From assembly GCF_001984215.1 (NCBI RefSeq), contig NZ_CP019420.1, positions 4,960,001-5,024,000 of the forward strand: a stretch of 64,000 bases of DNA, given 5' to 3'. The translations under genes were made by a program, and so were the position numbers. The notes below the pieces were generated by a model. The model was not told the origin of the DNA. It ran no database searches and was given only the letters and a program-made list of their open reading frames with translations. The stretch is from Mycobacterium sp. MS1601. GTDB taxonomy: Bacteria; Actinomycetota; Actinomycetes; Mycobacteriales; Mycobacteriaceae. Each line of letters starts with the position of its first letter. Position 1 is the stretch's first letter. Shown here piece after piece: positions 40,167 to 49,292 of the stretch.

Positions 40167-40499
40167 GTGAGCGGCCGCAAGAAACGCCCGCAACCGTGCC
40201 GGTGGTGTGGCCGCGAGGTGCCTGACGCCGGTCTCGGCAGGCGCAGACAGTACTGCAGGCAGTCGTGCAGACAGCGGGCCTATGAACAGCGGGCCATGGT
40301 CAAGGGCTCTTCGGTGCCCGAGGACGCCGTGGTGCTCTCGGCCGACGAGGCCGCCCAGCTGTCGGATCGGGTGTTCCAGGTGCGGTGCGCCGCCGAGGAC
40401 GTGGCCACTGCGGTCGACGAAGGTGCCGACGGAGCGGAACTGCGTGAACTGTGTGATGCCCTGGTGCGGGCGGCGAAGGCCGCCGACGGTTGGCGCTGA
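40167..40499 (+). CDS. Small Cys-rich protein (Rv2049c-like), putative zinc ribbon
   Basis: A 110-residue protein with CRWCGREVP at residues 11-19 and YCRQSCRQRAYEQR at ~29-42, a CxxC plus CxxxC pattern with basic residues like a treble-clef zinc finger. The C-terminal half is acidic and helical. The GTG start is the only good one. It lies divergent from rbpA, in the position of Rv2049c. A nucleic-acid-binding role is an inference. Confidence 0.75.
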   Translation: MSGRKKRPQPCRWCGREVPDAGLGRRRQYCRQSCRQRAYEQRAMVKGSSVPEDAVVLSADEAAQLSDRVFQVRCAAEDVATAVDEGADGAELRELCDALVRAAKAADGWR

Positions 40500-40500
40500 T

Positions 40501-41877
40501 TCAGAGCCCGGCCTTCTGACGCAGCCGGCGCGCCGCGGAACGGGCTTCGGTGGCAAGCGTCGCCGGATCCGCGGTACGCAGCTCGCCGTCGCTGACTATG
40601 GTCCGGCCCCCGACCAGTAGTTGCCGTAGCGGGGCGGGCGGGCCGAACACCAGCGCACACACCGGGTCCTCGATGTCGGCGTGCCCCAGCCCGGACAGGT
40701 CCCACAGCGCGATATCGGCCAGCTTGCCCGGCTCCAATGAGCCCAACTCGGTGTCGCGGCCCAGGCAGCGAGCCCCGCCCATGGTGCCCATCTGCAGGCA
40801 CTGCCGCGCCGTCAGGGCCAGTGGACCCAGTCGGAACCGCGCCGCCAACAACGATTCGCGCAGCTCGGTGGCCAACCCGCCGTGCTCGTTGGAGGCCACC
40901 CCGTCGACTCCCAGCCCCACCGGCACGCCTGCGGCCAGCAGCTCGGGAATGGGGGCGATGCCGGAGCCGAGGCGGCCGTTGCTGCTCGGGCAGTGCGCCA
41001 CACCGGTGCCGGTGGCGGCGAACTTGGCGATGTCACCTTCGGACAGGTGTACGCAGTGCGCCATCCAGACGTCGGAGCCCAGCCAGCCCAGCGATTCGAC
41101 GTAGTCGACGGGGCGCGCGCCGAAGTTGGCCAGGCAGAACGCTTCCTCGTCCTCGGTCTCGGCCAGGTGCGTGTGCATCCGGACACCCAGTTCGCGGGCC
41201 AGCACGGCAGACTGCTTCATCAGCTCTGCGGTCACCGAGAACGGTGAGCACGGGGCCAGCGCAATCCGGCAGTGGGAGTCGAACCCAGGGTCGTGGTGCG
41301 CGGCCACGGCGTCGGCGCACGCGGCCAGGATGGTGTCGATGTCCTCGACCACCGAGTCGGGCGGCAAACCGCCGGAGGAGGCTCCGAGATCCATCGACCC
41401 GCGGGTGGGGTGGAACCGCAGGCCGATCCGCGATGCGGCGGCCACCTCGGCGGCCAGGACGTCACCGACAGGCGTCGGGAATCCGCCGTCCTTCGGAAAT
41501 ATGTAGTGGTGGTCCATGGACGTGGTGCACCCGGTCAGCGCGAGCATGCCCAGACCTGCACTGGCAGAGGCGAATTCGAGGTCTTGGTCCACTGCCGCCC
41601 ACAGTGGGTAGAGCGTGGTGAGCCACTGGAACAGGGTGCCGTCCTGTGCGTGGCCCCTGGTGATCCACTGGTTGAGGTGATGGTGGGTGTTCACCAGCCC
41701 CGGGGTGGCCAGACAGTCGGTGCCGTCGATCAGCTCGCTGTCGGGAAGTTCTGGTGCGGGCCCCTCGCCCACGGCGGTGATCACTCCGTCGCGGACGACG
41801 ATGTGACCGGTGCGGTATTCCGTGCCCGTGTTGTCGACGGTGGCAACGGCACAGTTGGTGATCACGCGGGTGGGCAT
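40501..41877 (-). CDS. 8-oxoguanine deaminase/ATZ-TRZ family amidohydrolase
   Basis: A 458-residue zinc-type deaminase. It has TPGLVNTHHHLNQWITRGH (metal-binding HxH with the ring-opening HH), MHTHLAETEDEEAFC, WMAHCVHLSEGDIAKFAATGTGVAHCPSSN and LGVDGVASNEHG with the catalytic aspartate. This combination is typical of 8-oxoguanine deaminases and hydroxydechloroatrazine hydrolases. It would salvage or detoxify oxidised purine. It is convergent with the Cys-rich protein gene with no gap. Confidence 0.86.
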   Translation of the reverse strand: MPTRVITNCAVATVDNTGTEYRTGHIVVRDGVITAVGEGPAPELPDSELIDGTDCLATPGLVNTHHHLNQWITRGHAQDGTLFQWLTTLYPLWAAVDQDLEFASASAGLGMLALTGCTTSMDHHYIFPKDGGFPTPVGDVLAAEVAAASRIGLRFHPTRGSMDLGASSGGLPPDSVVEDIDTILAACADAVAAHHDPGFDSHCRIALAPCSPFSVTAELMKQSAVLARELGVRMHTHLAETEDEEAFCLANFGARPVDYVESLGWLGSDVWMAHCVHLSEGDIAKFAATGTGVAHCPSSNGRLGSGIAPIPELLAAGVPVGLGVDGVASNEHGGLATELRESLLAARFRLGPLALTARQCLQMGTMGGARCLGRDTELGSLEPGKLADIALWDLSGLGHADIEDPVCALVFGPPAPLRQLLVGGRTIVSDGELRTADPATLATEARSAARRLRQKAGL

Positions 41878-41948
41878 GATTCATCTTGCCGTGAACGGTG
41901 GCCGAGGGCATCTCCTGGCGAACCCGTCAACGATTACGATCAGTCCCC

Positions 41949-43169
41949 ATGAGTGTGCCGCCGCAGGCCAAACCAGCGGGTGTGGTGTGGCGATTCGACG
42001 ATTTCGAGCTCGACACCGCGCGATACGAACTGCGGGGCAACGGTTCTGTGATCCGGATCGAGCCCCAGGTGTTCGATGTGCTGACCCAGTTGGTGGCCAA
42101 CCGCGACCGGCTGGTCACCAAGGAGGAACTGTTCGACAGCGTGTGGGGCGGGCGGTTCGTCGGTGAGGCGGCCTTGACCAGCCGGATCAAGGCGGCCCGT
42201 AAGGCACTCGGCGACGATGGCGAAGCTCAGAGCTACATCCGCACCGTGCGAGGCCGTGGCTATCAGTTCGTCGGTACGGTGGCCGATGACTTGCCGGCAA
42301 TCGAGGAGCCGGCGCCGCAGGCCCCGCTGCCCCGGCAGACCATCGCCTTCACCCGGGCCGCGGACGGAATTCGGTTGGCGTATGCCGTCGCCGGTGACGG
42401 GCCACCGCTGGTGCGAGCCGCCAACTGGATGACCCATCTCGGTTACGACATCGAGAGCCCGGTGTGGAGCCACTGGGTTCGAGACCTGTCCCGGGGGCAC
42501 ACCTTCATCCGGTACGACGAGCGCGGGTGCGGGCTTTCGGATTGGGAGGCCGGCGAATTCACCTTCGAGGACTGGGTGGCCGATCTGGAGTCTGTGGTCG
42601 AAGCGCTTGGGCTGCAGCAATTTCCGCTTCTTGGAGTGTCGCAGGGCGGGGCGGTGGCGGTGGCCTACGCAGCGCGCCATCCGGAGCGGGTGAGCAAGTT
42701 GGTGCTGTGCGGCGCCTACGCGCGGGGTCGGGCGGTGCGCGCTGTGGGCGACCAGGAAAGACGCGCCGCCGCACTGGATCTCGACCTCGCCCGCGTCGGC
42801 TGGGGCCGTGACGACCCCGCGTTCCGGCAGGTGTTCGCCGCGCAGTTCCTGCCTGATGGCAGCCGGGCGGACTGGGCGGCGTTCGACCAGTTGCAGCGTC
42901 GCACCACGTCACCGGAGAACGCGGTGCGGTTCCTGGAGGAGTTCGCCACCATCGACGTCCGCGAGCTGGCACGAGAAGTCCGGTGCCCGACGCTGATCCT
43001 GCATTCCCGCGAGGATCACCGGGTGCCGATGCAGTCGGGGCAGGAGCTGGCCGCGCTGATTCAGGACGCCCGGCTGGTGGCACTGGACAGCAAGAACCAT
43101 CTGCTGACTGCCGATGAGCCCGCTTGGCAGGTGTTCCGCGGTGAGGTCGCGGCCTTTTTGGCCGGCTGA
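41949..43169 (+). CDS. Winged-helix/alpha-beta hydrolase fusion protein
   Basis: A 406-residue fusion. Residues ~10-110 are an OmpR/PhoB-type winged helix of the CadC kind: WRFDDFELDTARYELRGNG, EPQVFDVLTQLVANRDRLVTKEELFDSVWGG, TSRIKAARKALGDDG and YIRTVRGRGYQFVG. Residues ~125-406 are an alpha/beta hydrolase with IRYDERGCGLSDW, the nucleophile elbow LGVSQGGAVAVAYA, aspartate in SREDHRVP and histidine in NHLLTADEP. There is no membrane segment or receiver domain. The hydrolase part may sense or process a ligand. It is divergent from the 8-oxoguanine deaminase gene, a possible target. Confidence 0.85.
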   Translation: MSVPPQAKPAGVVWRFDDFELDTARYELRGNGSVIRIEPQVFDVLTQLVANRDRLVTKEELFDSVWGGRFVGEAALTSRIKAARKALGDDGEAQSYIRTVRGRGYQFVGTVADDLPAIEEPAPQAPLPRQTIAFTRAADGIRLAYAVAGDGPPLVRAANWMTHLGYDIESPVWSHWVRDLSRGHTFIRYDERGCGLSDWEAGEFTFEDWVADLESVVEALGLQQFPLLGVSQGGAVAVAYAARHPERVSKLVLCGAYARGRAVRAVGDQERRAAALDLDLARVGWGRDDPAFRQVFAAQFLPDGSRADWAAFDQLQRRTTSPENAVRFLEEFATIDVRELAREVRCPTLILHSREDHRVPMQSGQELAALIQDARLVALDSKNHLLTADEPAWQVFRGEVAAFLAG

Positions 43170-43234
43170 GATCTCCACCGAATCTCCACGCTATCTCCAT
43201 GTAGCGCCGTCGACGGTCGAGCATGCTGGTTCAC

Positions 43235-43939
43235 ATGAGAAAACAGTTCCGCACCCTGATGATCAGCACAGGCGCCCTGATCGCGCTGGGTTCGCTGCCC
43301 GCCTGCTCGGGAGGCACCTCCACTGAGGCCACCTCGTCGACCACCGCCGCGACCACCGCCACGTCGGCGGCCGCCGCGCCCGCGGAGAACTTCCCGCAGA
43401 CGGCCCGCTACATCGCCGACATGCCGATGGCCGACGGCGGCACCATGACACTGGGCGTCGCGGTCAGTGGCGACAAGGTCGTCGCCTACGCCTGCGACGG
43501 CAGCAAGGACGAGGCCTGGTTCTTCGGCAGTCAGGACGACGGTGCCCTCGACATCACCAGCAGGTTCCGCGACACCCTGGTGGCCGACTACGAGGGCGGC
43601 AACGTGGTGGGTGACCTCACGATGGACGGGGTGTCCTACACGTTCTCGGCTCCGCAGGTGGCCGACCCGGCCGGGATGTACACCGCTGAACTGGGCGGCG
43701 TGCGTGCCTCGTGGGTGGTTCGCCCGGGCGACACCATGACCGGCGTGCAGTTCACGCCGCGCGACGACGACAAGACCGTCTTCGAACTCCAGGGTGAGCA
43801 GTTCCGGGAACGCGTGCGCAACACCCGCGAACTGACGCCCGCACCGCAGCTGAGCCTCGATGGTCTGCGCACCACGATCAACGGCCAGCCCGTAGTCGCC
43901 GAACTCGTCACCGGTGACACCAGTTTCACCAAGGACTGA
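43235..43939 (+). CDS. Putative lipoprotein
   Basis: A 234-residue exported protein. The signal peptide RKQFRTLMISTGALIALGS ends in the lipobox LPAC (cysteine at ~24), followed by a Ser/Thr/Ala-rich spacer and a beta-rich domain with MTLGVAVSGDKVVAYACDG and DGVSYTFSAPQ. The ATG at 43235 is preferred over that at 43223. No function is recognised. It converges on the lppI-like gene with 7 bp between stops. Confidence 0.82.
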   Translation: MRKQFRTLMISTGALIALGSLPACSGGTSTEATSSTTAATTATSAAAAPAENFPQTARYIADMPMADGGTMTLGVAVSGDKVVAYACDGSKDEAWFFGSQDDGALDITSRFRDTLVADYEGGNVVGDLTMDGVSYTFSAPQVADPAGMYTAELGGVRASWVVRPGDTMTGVQFTPRDDDKTVFELQGEQFRERVRNTRELTPAPQLSLDGLRTTINGQPVVAELVTGDTSFTKD

Positions 43940-43946
43940 GATCGCT

Positions 43947-44629
43947 TCAGCCGCACTCGAATCGGATGCCGGCGTCGGGGGTGGTGGCACGTTCTGCAAG
44001 CAGCCGAACGGCACCACTCCCGCGTCGGACATCTTCAAGGCGGTCTGGTGGGCGAAGTTGACGCAGAACAGCGCCACCGGATCGGTACGGCATTGGTAAT
44101 CGCCGAATTTCAGTGAACTCCCGTAGGGCAATTCTGGTCCGGTCCCCACCGTGAAGGGTCCCGGGTCGCCGTGTGCGGACCCGATCTGGGCGCTGGTGCC
44201 GTCGAAATCGACCCAGTTCCCCACCCACGGGCCATATATTTCGGCCGGTTCGGCCGGCGGGTCGGTCAGTTCCACCAGGCAGGCCATGGCGCCGCCGATC
44301 ATCGCGGAAGCGGTGAGGCACTGCGTCTTGCCGGATGGTGTGACGAAGGCCACATCATTGCCGAGGTCGCTCTCCACGTCGTCGCGTGTCGCGGTGTGGA
44401 ACGCGTCGGGATCGGCGGGCTCACCGGCCTGAACCCAGGAGATCACCGCAGCCACCGGTGCGTCGGCAGGCGGGGCCGCCGTGGGGGTGGGACTCGAAGT
44501 GATGGAGCGGGTGGACTCTGTGGTCGATGCAGGTGAGGAGCTGTCCGTGGACGGGCTCGTAGCCTCCTCGGTACCGGCCGAGCAGCCCGCCGCCAGCACC
44601 GACGCCGCCATCGCCACAACTATCCGCAT
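43947..44629 (-). pseudogene. lppI: LppI-like lipoprotein, frame lost one base before its end
   Basis: A ~227-residue lipoprotein with signal peptide and lipobox VLAAGC, a Ser/Thr/Pro spacer, and a domain with VISWVQAGEPADPDAFHTATRDD, WVDFDGTSAQIGS, FGDYQCRTD and FCVNFAHQTA. As given, the frame continues beyond its natural end and runs antisense into the neighbouring gene. At 43977-43981 (plus strand) there are five G; a sixth gives the end PPPPPDAGIRFECG and a stop at 43947. Divergent to lipT, as lppI is in M. tuberculosis. The symbol rests on that synteny and remembered sequence. Confidence 0.72.
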
Positions 44630-44660
44630 GCTGGTAACGGTAGTTCGCTACCGTCGGGTT

Positions 44661-46166
44661 ATGCATGAGCACACCAAACGCGTCACCGTCACCAGCGGTG
44701 TCGTCGAGGGGTTCACCCGCAACGGCGTGAACCGCTGGCGCTCCATCCCGTACGCGAAACCACCCGTGGGGCCGCTTCGATTTCGGGCGCCGGTGCCGCC
44801 TGAACCCTGGCGCGGTGTGCGGTATTGCCACGGCTTCGCCAACTGCGCGCCGCAGCAGCGCAAGTACACGCTCACCGGGATCGGGCGTTACCAGACCATG
44901 GGCGAGGACTGCCTGACGCTGAACGTGGTTGCGCCAGAAGTAGAGCCGTCCGAACCATTGCCGGTGATGGTGTTCGTGCACGGCGGCGCCTACATTCTGG
45001 GCAGTTCGGCCACCCCCATCTATGACGGGGTGAAGCTGGCGCGCCGTGGATGTGTGTACGTGTCGGTGAACTACCGGCTGGGTGCACTGGGGTGTCTGGA
45101 CCTGTCGTCGCTCGGCACCGCCGCGCACCCCATCGAGTCCAATCTGTTCCTGCGTGATCTGGTGTTGGCCTTGCAGTGGGTGCGCGACAACATCGCCGTC
45201 TTCGGTGGTGATCCGGGCAAAGTCACGATCTTCGGCGAGAGTGCCGGAGCCCACGCCGTGACGGCGCTGCTGGCGGTGCCCGCCGCCAAAGACCTTTTCG
45301 CCCAGGTTATCTCGGAAAGCCCCGCCGCAGGCATGTCGTCGACCACCGAACAGGCCGCCGAGTTCGCCGACCGATTCACCGCGCTGCTGGGAGCAGATCG
45401 AGCAGATGCGGCGCAGGTGGTGCGCGCCGCGCCGGCCGCCGAACTGGTCGACGCCATGGACCGGTTGATCACCCAAAGCGGTGCCGAGATGCTGGGCGCG
45501 TTCCCGGCGGGCCCCACCCACGGCGACGACTACCTGCCCGTCGAACCGGTGGAAGCGATGCGCCGGGGTACCGCGCACCGGGTGCCGCTGATCGTGGGCA
45601 GCAACGCCGAGGAAGCCAGGCTGTTCACCCGGTTCCTGAAACTGCTGCCCACCACCGAACCGGTGATCGAGGCACTGCTGGCCGAGGCCGGTCCGGACGC
45701 CCGCGCCCGGATCACCGCCGCCTACCCGGATTACCCGCGTCCGGCGGCCTGCATCCGGCTCGGCGGTGACTTCGCGTTCGCCTCGGCTGCCTGGGAAATC
45801 GCCGAGGCGCACAGCCGCCACGCCCCGACCTACCTGTACCGATACGACTACGCACCGCGGACGCTCAAGTGGTCCGGACTGGGCGCCACCCATGCCACCG
45901 AACTCCTGGCCGTCTTCGACGTCTACCGCACTCGCTTCGGTTCACTTCTGACCGCTGCGGGTGATCAGCGTTCGGCCGCCACCGTCACCCGCGCCGTCCA
46001 GAGCCGATGGCTGGAGTTCAGCCGCACCGGAGTGCCCGGCCAGGGCTGGCCGGCGTATCAGCACGACGACCGCTCGGTGCTGGTGTTCGACCGCCGCACC
46101 CGGGTGGAACTGGACCCCGACCGCGACCGTCGGACAGCGTGGTCGGGATTCTCCCTGACGTCCTGA
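44661..46166 (+). CDS. lipT: Carboxylesterase family protein LipT
   Basis: A 501-residue type B carboxylesterase. Motifs are WRSIPYAKPPVGPLRFRAP, EDCLTLNVVAPE, VFVHGGAYILGS (oxyanion hole), the nucleophile FGESAGAHAV, and the late His in GATHATELLAVF. The ATG at 44661 is used; the longer frame runs antisense over the lppI-like gene. Position and length fit Rv2045c (lipT). No signal peptide is visible, so it is likely cytoplasmic. Confidence 0.9.
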   Translation: MHEHTKRVTVTSGVVEGFTRNGVNRWRSIPYAKPPVGPLRFRAPVPPEPWRGVRYCHGFANCAPQQRKYTLTGIGRYQTMGEDCLTLNVVAPEVEPSEPLPVMVFVHGGAYILGSSATPIYDGVKLARRGCVYVSVNYRLGALGCLDLSSLGTAAHPIESNLFLRDLVLALQWVRDNIAVFGGDPGKVTIFGESAGAHAVTALLAVPAAKDLFAQVISESPAAGMSSTTEQAAEFADRFTALLGADRADAAQVVRAAPAAELVDAMDRLITQSGAEMLGAFPAGPTHGDDYLPVEPVEAMRRGTAHRVPLIVGSNAEEARLFTRFLKLLPTTEPVIEALLAEAGPDARARITAAYPDYPRPAACIRLGGDFAFASAAWEIAEAHSRHAPTYLYRYDYAPRTLKWSGLGATHATELLAVFDVYRTRFGSLLTAAGDQRSAATVTRAVQSRWLEFSRTGVPGQGWPAYQHDDRSVLVFDRRTRVELDPDRDRRTAWSGFSLTS

Positions 46167-46231
46167 GAAGACTGCGGCGAGTTTGTGGCCGATGTCGTGC
46201 GCCGTGGTCACGGATGTGATTGCGTAACGCC

Positions 46232-48184
46232 ATGAGCGAATCCCTGCCTCCCGACCCCGATCATCCACTGGATCCGCTGTCGGCCGACGAGTTCACCGCG
46301 GTTTCGGCGATCCTGCGCCGTGAGCGCGGAGTCGGTGACGGCTGGCGGATCAACTGCGTTGAGATGGTGGAGCCGGGCAAGGCCGAGCTGGCGGCGTTCG
46401 ACGGCGGAGGGGACCGGCCTGCGCGCAAGGCGCTGGTGCTGTGCCTGGACCGCTCCGCCAACTCGACCTACCGCTGCGTCGTATCACTGACCGATGACCG
46501 GGTGGAGTCCTTCGAACACGTCCCCGGCGTGCAGGCCAACTTCACCGTCGACGAATTCCACGAGTGCGACGAGATGCTGCGCAGCCATCCCGACGTGATC
46601 GCCGCGCTGGCCAAGCGTGGCATCACCGACATGGAGCTGGTGTTCATGGACACCTGGACCTACGGCGACGCGGTGGCTCCACCGGAACTCCGCGACCGCC
46701 GGATCGGCTGGTCGGACACCTGGCTGCGTAGCGCGCCCGGCACCAACCCGTACGCCACCGCGGTCAGCGGATTGCACTGTGTGGTGGACCTGAACTCGAT
46801 GGAACTGTTGCGCATCGAGGACGACGACCCCTTCGCCGGTGGTGGAACACCGCCGACGACCATGGGCGAGTATGTGCCCAAACACATTCCGGAGCGCATC
46901 AAGGCCGGCTGGCAGCGTGAGCCGCTCAAACCACTGGACATCACCCAGCCGGAGGGGCCGTCGTTCACCCTCACCGGCAATCTGCTGCAGTGGCAGAACT
47001 GGTCGCTGCGGGTGGGGTTCAACCACCGCGAGGGCATGACACTGCACACGCTGAAGTACCGCGACGGCGGACGTGACCGCTCGGTGGCCCACCGGATGTC
47101 GTTCGCGGAGATGATGGTGCCCTACCGGGACCCGTCGGTGGACCACTACCGCCGCACCGCCTTCGACATCGGCGAGTGGGGGCTGGGTTTCATGACCACC
47201 TCACTGGAACTCGGCTGCGACTGCCTCGGTGAGATCCGCTACCTCGACGCCACCCTGCACAACTCGAAAGGTGAGCCCTACACCATCACCAACGCCGTCT
47301 GCATTCACGAAGAGGACAACGCGGTGTTGTGGAAGCACGTCGACGTCAGCGGCGCCGAGGTGCGGCGCATGCGACGGCTCACCATCTCCAGCCACGTCAC
47401 CGTGGCCAACTACGAGTACCTGATCTACTGGCGGCTGTACCAGGACGGCAACATCGAGTGTGAGGTGCGTGCCACCGGGATCATGGTCACCACTCCGGTG
47501 CCACCCGGCAAGCCGCATCCCAACGGCACCCTGGTCGACGAACGCACTTATGCGCCATTTCACCAACACTTCCTGGTGGCCCGTCTCGACCTCGACGTCG
47601 ACGGCACCGAGAACACGGTGTACATGTCCGAATCCCACGCCGAGCCCATGGGACCCGACAATCCCTATGGCCTGTCGGTGGTGCAGCGCAACGTGCCGTT
47701 GCGTTCGGAGAGCCAGGCTGTCCAGGATCTGAACTTCGCGACCCAACGTGCGTGGAAGGTGGTCAACACCAACGTCGTCAACGGCCTGGGCACCCATCCG
47801 GCCTACAAGTTGGTGCCCACCGGGGCGCTGCCGTCGATGTTCGACCCGGACTCGCCGGTGTTCCAGCGCGCCACCGTGATCGGCCATACCCTGTGGGTGA
47901 CACCGAACAGTCCTGATGAACGTTGGCCTGCAGGCGAATTCGTGAACCAGTCGTCGAAGGACACCGGGATCGGTGCGTGGATCAGGGCCAACCGGCCGAT
48001 CGAGAACACCGACGTGGTGCTGTGGTACGTCTTCGGCATCCATCACATCACCCGGCCGGAGGACTGGCCCATCATGCCCGTCGACGTGGTGTCGTTCTGG
48101 CTCAAGCCCTACGGATTTTTCGACCGCAATCCGTCGTTGGATGTCGCGGCGAGCCCGCCCGCGCACTGCCACACCAGCAATTGA
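46232..48184 (+). CDS. Copper-containing primary amine oxidase
   Basis: A 650-residue copper/topaquinone amine oxidase that oxidises primary amines to aldehydes, ammonia and hydrogen peroxide. Key residues are visible: the catalytic base Asp312 in YRRTAFDIGEWG, the topaquinone precursor Tyr394 in VANYEYLIYW (NYE), copper ligands His444 and His446 in FHQHFLVARLD, and a third histidine in FGIHHITRPEDWPIMP. No signal peptide, so probably cytoplasmic. The start ATG at 46232 gives MSESLPPDPDHPLDPLS. Likely monocistronic. Confidence 0.95.
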   Translation: MSESLPPDPDHPLDPLSADEFTAVSAILRRERGVGDGWRINCVEMVEPGKAELAAFDGGGDRPARKALVLCLDRSANSTYRCVVSLTDDRVESFEHVPGVQANFTVDEFHECDEMLRSHPDVIAALAKRGITDMELVFMDTWTYGDAVAPPELRDRRIGWSDTWLRSAPGTNPYATAVSGLHCVVDLNSMELLRIEDDDPFAGGGTPPTTMGEYVPKHIPERIKAGWQREPLKPLDITQPEGPSFTLTGNLLQWQNWSLRVGFNHREGMTLHTLKYRDGGRDRSVAHRMSFAEMMVPYRDPSVDHYRRTAFDIGEWGLGFMTTSLELGCDCLGEIRYLDATLHNSKGEPYTITNAVCIHEEDNAVLWKHVDVSGAEVRRMRRLTISSHVTVANYEYLIYWRLYQDGNIECEVRATGIMVTTPVPPGKPHPNGTLVDERTYAPFHQHFLVARLDLDVDGTENTVYMSESHAEPMGPDNPYGLSVVQRNVPLRSESQAVQDLNFATQRAWKVVNTNVVNGLGTHPAYKLVPTGALPSMFDPDSPVFQRATVIGHTLWVTPNSPDERWPAGEFVNQSSKDTGIGAWIRANRPIENTDVVLWYVFGIHHITRPEDWPIMPVDVVSFWLKPYGFFDRNPSLDVAASPPAHCHTSN

Positions 48185-48263
48185 CAGCCGTCAACAAATT
48201 CTGGCAAAACGCCCTGCGCGCAGCGAGTGGCTGGAGTACAACAGGGACCAGAACCGGAACTCG

Positions 48264-49088
48264 TCAGGACTGGAAGAAGGCCAGTAGCTCGGGATTGAGC
48301 ACGTCGGCGTGGGTGGTCGGCAGACCGTGCGGCAGGTCCTCATAGGTCTTGAGTGTCCCGTTGGCCAGAAGTTCGGCGGATCGGGGGCCGGACGCCACGT
48401 ACGGCACGATCTGGTCGTCTTTGCTGTGCACCACAAGAGTGGGAATGGTGATCTTCTTCAGGTCCTCGGTGAAGTCGGTCTGGGAGAAGGCGACGATGCC
48501 GTCGTAATGGGCCTTGGCACCGCCCATCATGCCCTGACGCCACCAGTTCTCGATCACCGCCTCTGAGCTCTCCACGCCAGGGCGGTTGAAGCCGTAGAAC
48601 GGTCCCGAAGGCAATGCCCGGTAGAACTCGGAGCGGTTGGCCGCCAGCTGCTCCTGCAGCCCGTCGAAGACGTCCTTCGGCAAACCTTCCGGGTTGGCGT
48701 CCGTCTTGACCATCAGCGGGGGAACGGCGCACAACAGCGCGGCTTTGGCCGCCCGGTCCTCACCGTGGCGCGCGAGGTAGTGCACCACTTCGCCACCGCC
48801 GGTCGAATGGCCGACGTGGATGGCGTCGGTCAGATCCAGGTGGTCCACCACGGCTTTGAGATCGTCGGCGTAGTGGTCCATGTCGTGTCCGTCGGCGACC
48901 TGCGTGGAGCGGCCGTGGCCACGACGGTCGTGGGCCACCACGCGGTACCCCTTGGACAGGAAGTACAGCAACTGAGTGTCCCAGTCGTCGGAGGACAGCG
49001 GCCAACCGTGGCTGAAGACGATGGGCTGGCCGGTTCCCCAGTCCTTGTAGAAGATCTCGACGCCGTCGCTGGTGGTGATGATGGGCAT
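48264..49088 (-). CDS. Alpha/beta hydrolase, arylesterase/cofactor-free perhydrolase type
   Basis: A 274-residue enzyme of the non-heme chloroperoxidase group: IFYKDWGTGQPIVFSHGWPLSSDDWD, VVAHDRRGHGRS, nucleophile Ser95 in HVGHSTGGGEV, aspartate in VVHSKDDQIVP and histidine in LPTTHAD. Such proteins hydrolyse esters and can make peracids. The ATG at 49088 has GGAGGCGG just upstream. It stands alone between the amine oxidase and a lipoprotein gene. Confidence 0.92.
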   Translation of the reverse strand: MPIITTSDGVEIFYKDWGTGQPIVFSHGWPLSSDDWDTQLLYFLSKGYRVVAHDRRGHGRSTQVADGHDMDHYADDLKAVVDHLDLTDAIHVGHSTGGGEVVHYLARHGEDRAAKAALLCAVPPLMVKTDANPEGLPKDVFDGLQEQLAANRSEFYRALPSGPFYGFNRPGVESSEAVIENWWRQGMMGGAKAHYDGIVAFSQTDFTEDLKKITIPTLVVHSKDDQIVPYVASGPRSAELLANGTLKTYEDLPHGLPTTHADVLNPELLAFFQS

Positions 49089-49292
49089 GGGCCGCCTCCA
49101 TCTGGGTGAGTTCAATCGTCTGACCAAAGAAACTTACGCCCGTAGAGACCCGGGTGCGAACCTGTGCCGCGGCCTCGTCGAGGCCGTCGAGCGACTCACG
49201 GCGGTAGTAAACCACTGGCGGTGTCGGTTCCCTGTTATGTTGCGTGCGCCGGCGGGACACCGCCCGGTGGTCAGCAATGTTGGGAGGTCGCC

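Noticed and set aside
43061..43946. Continuation of the lppI-like frame to 43061
   Set aside because: It is antisense reading of the neighbouring lipoprotein gene caused by the one-base loss; the natural stop is at 43947.
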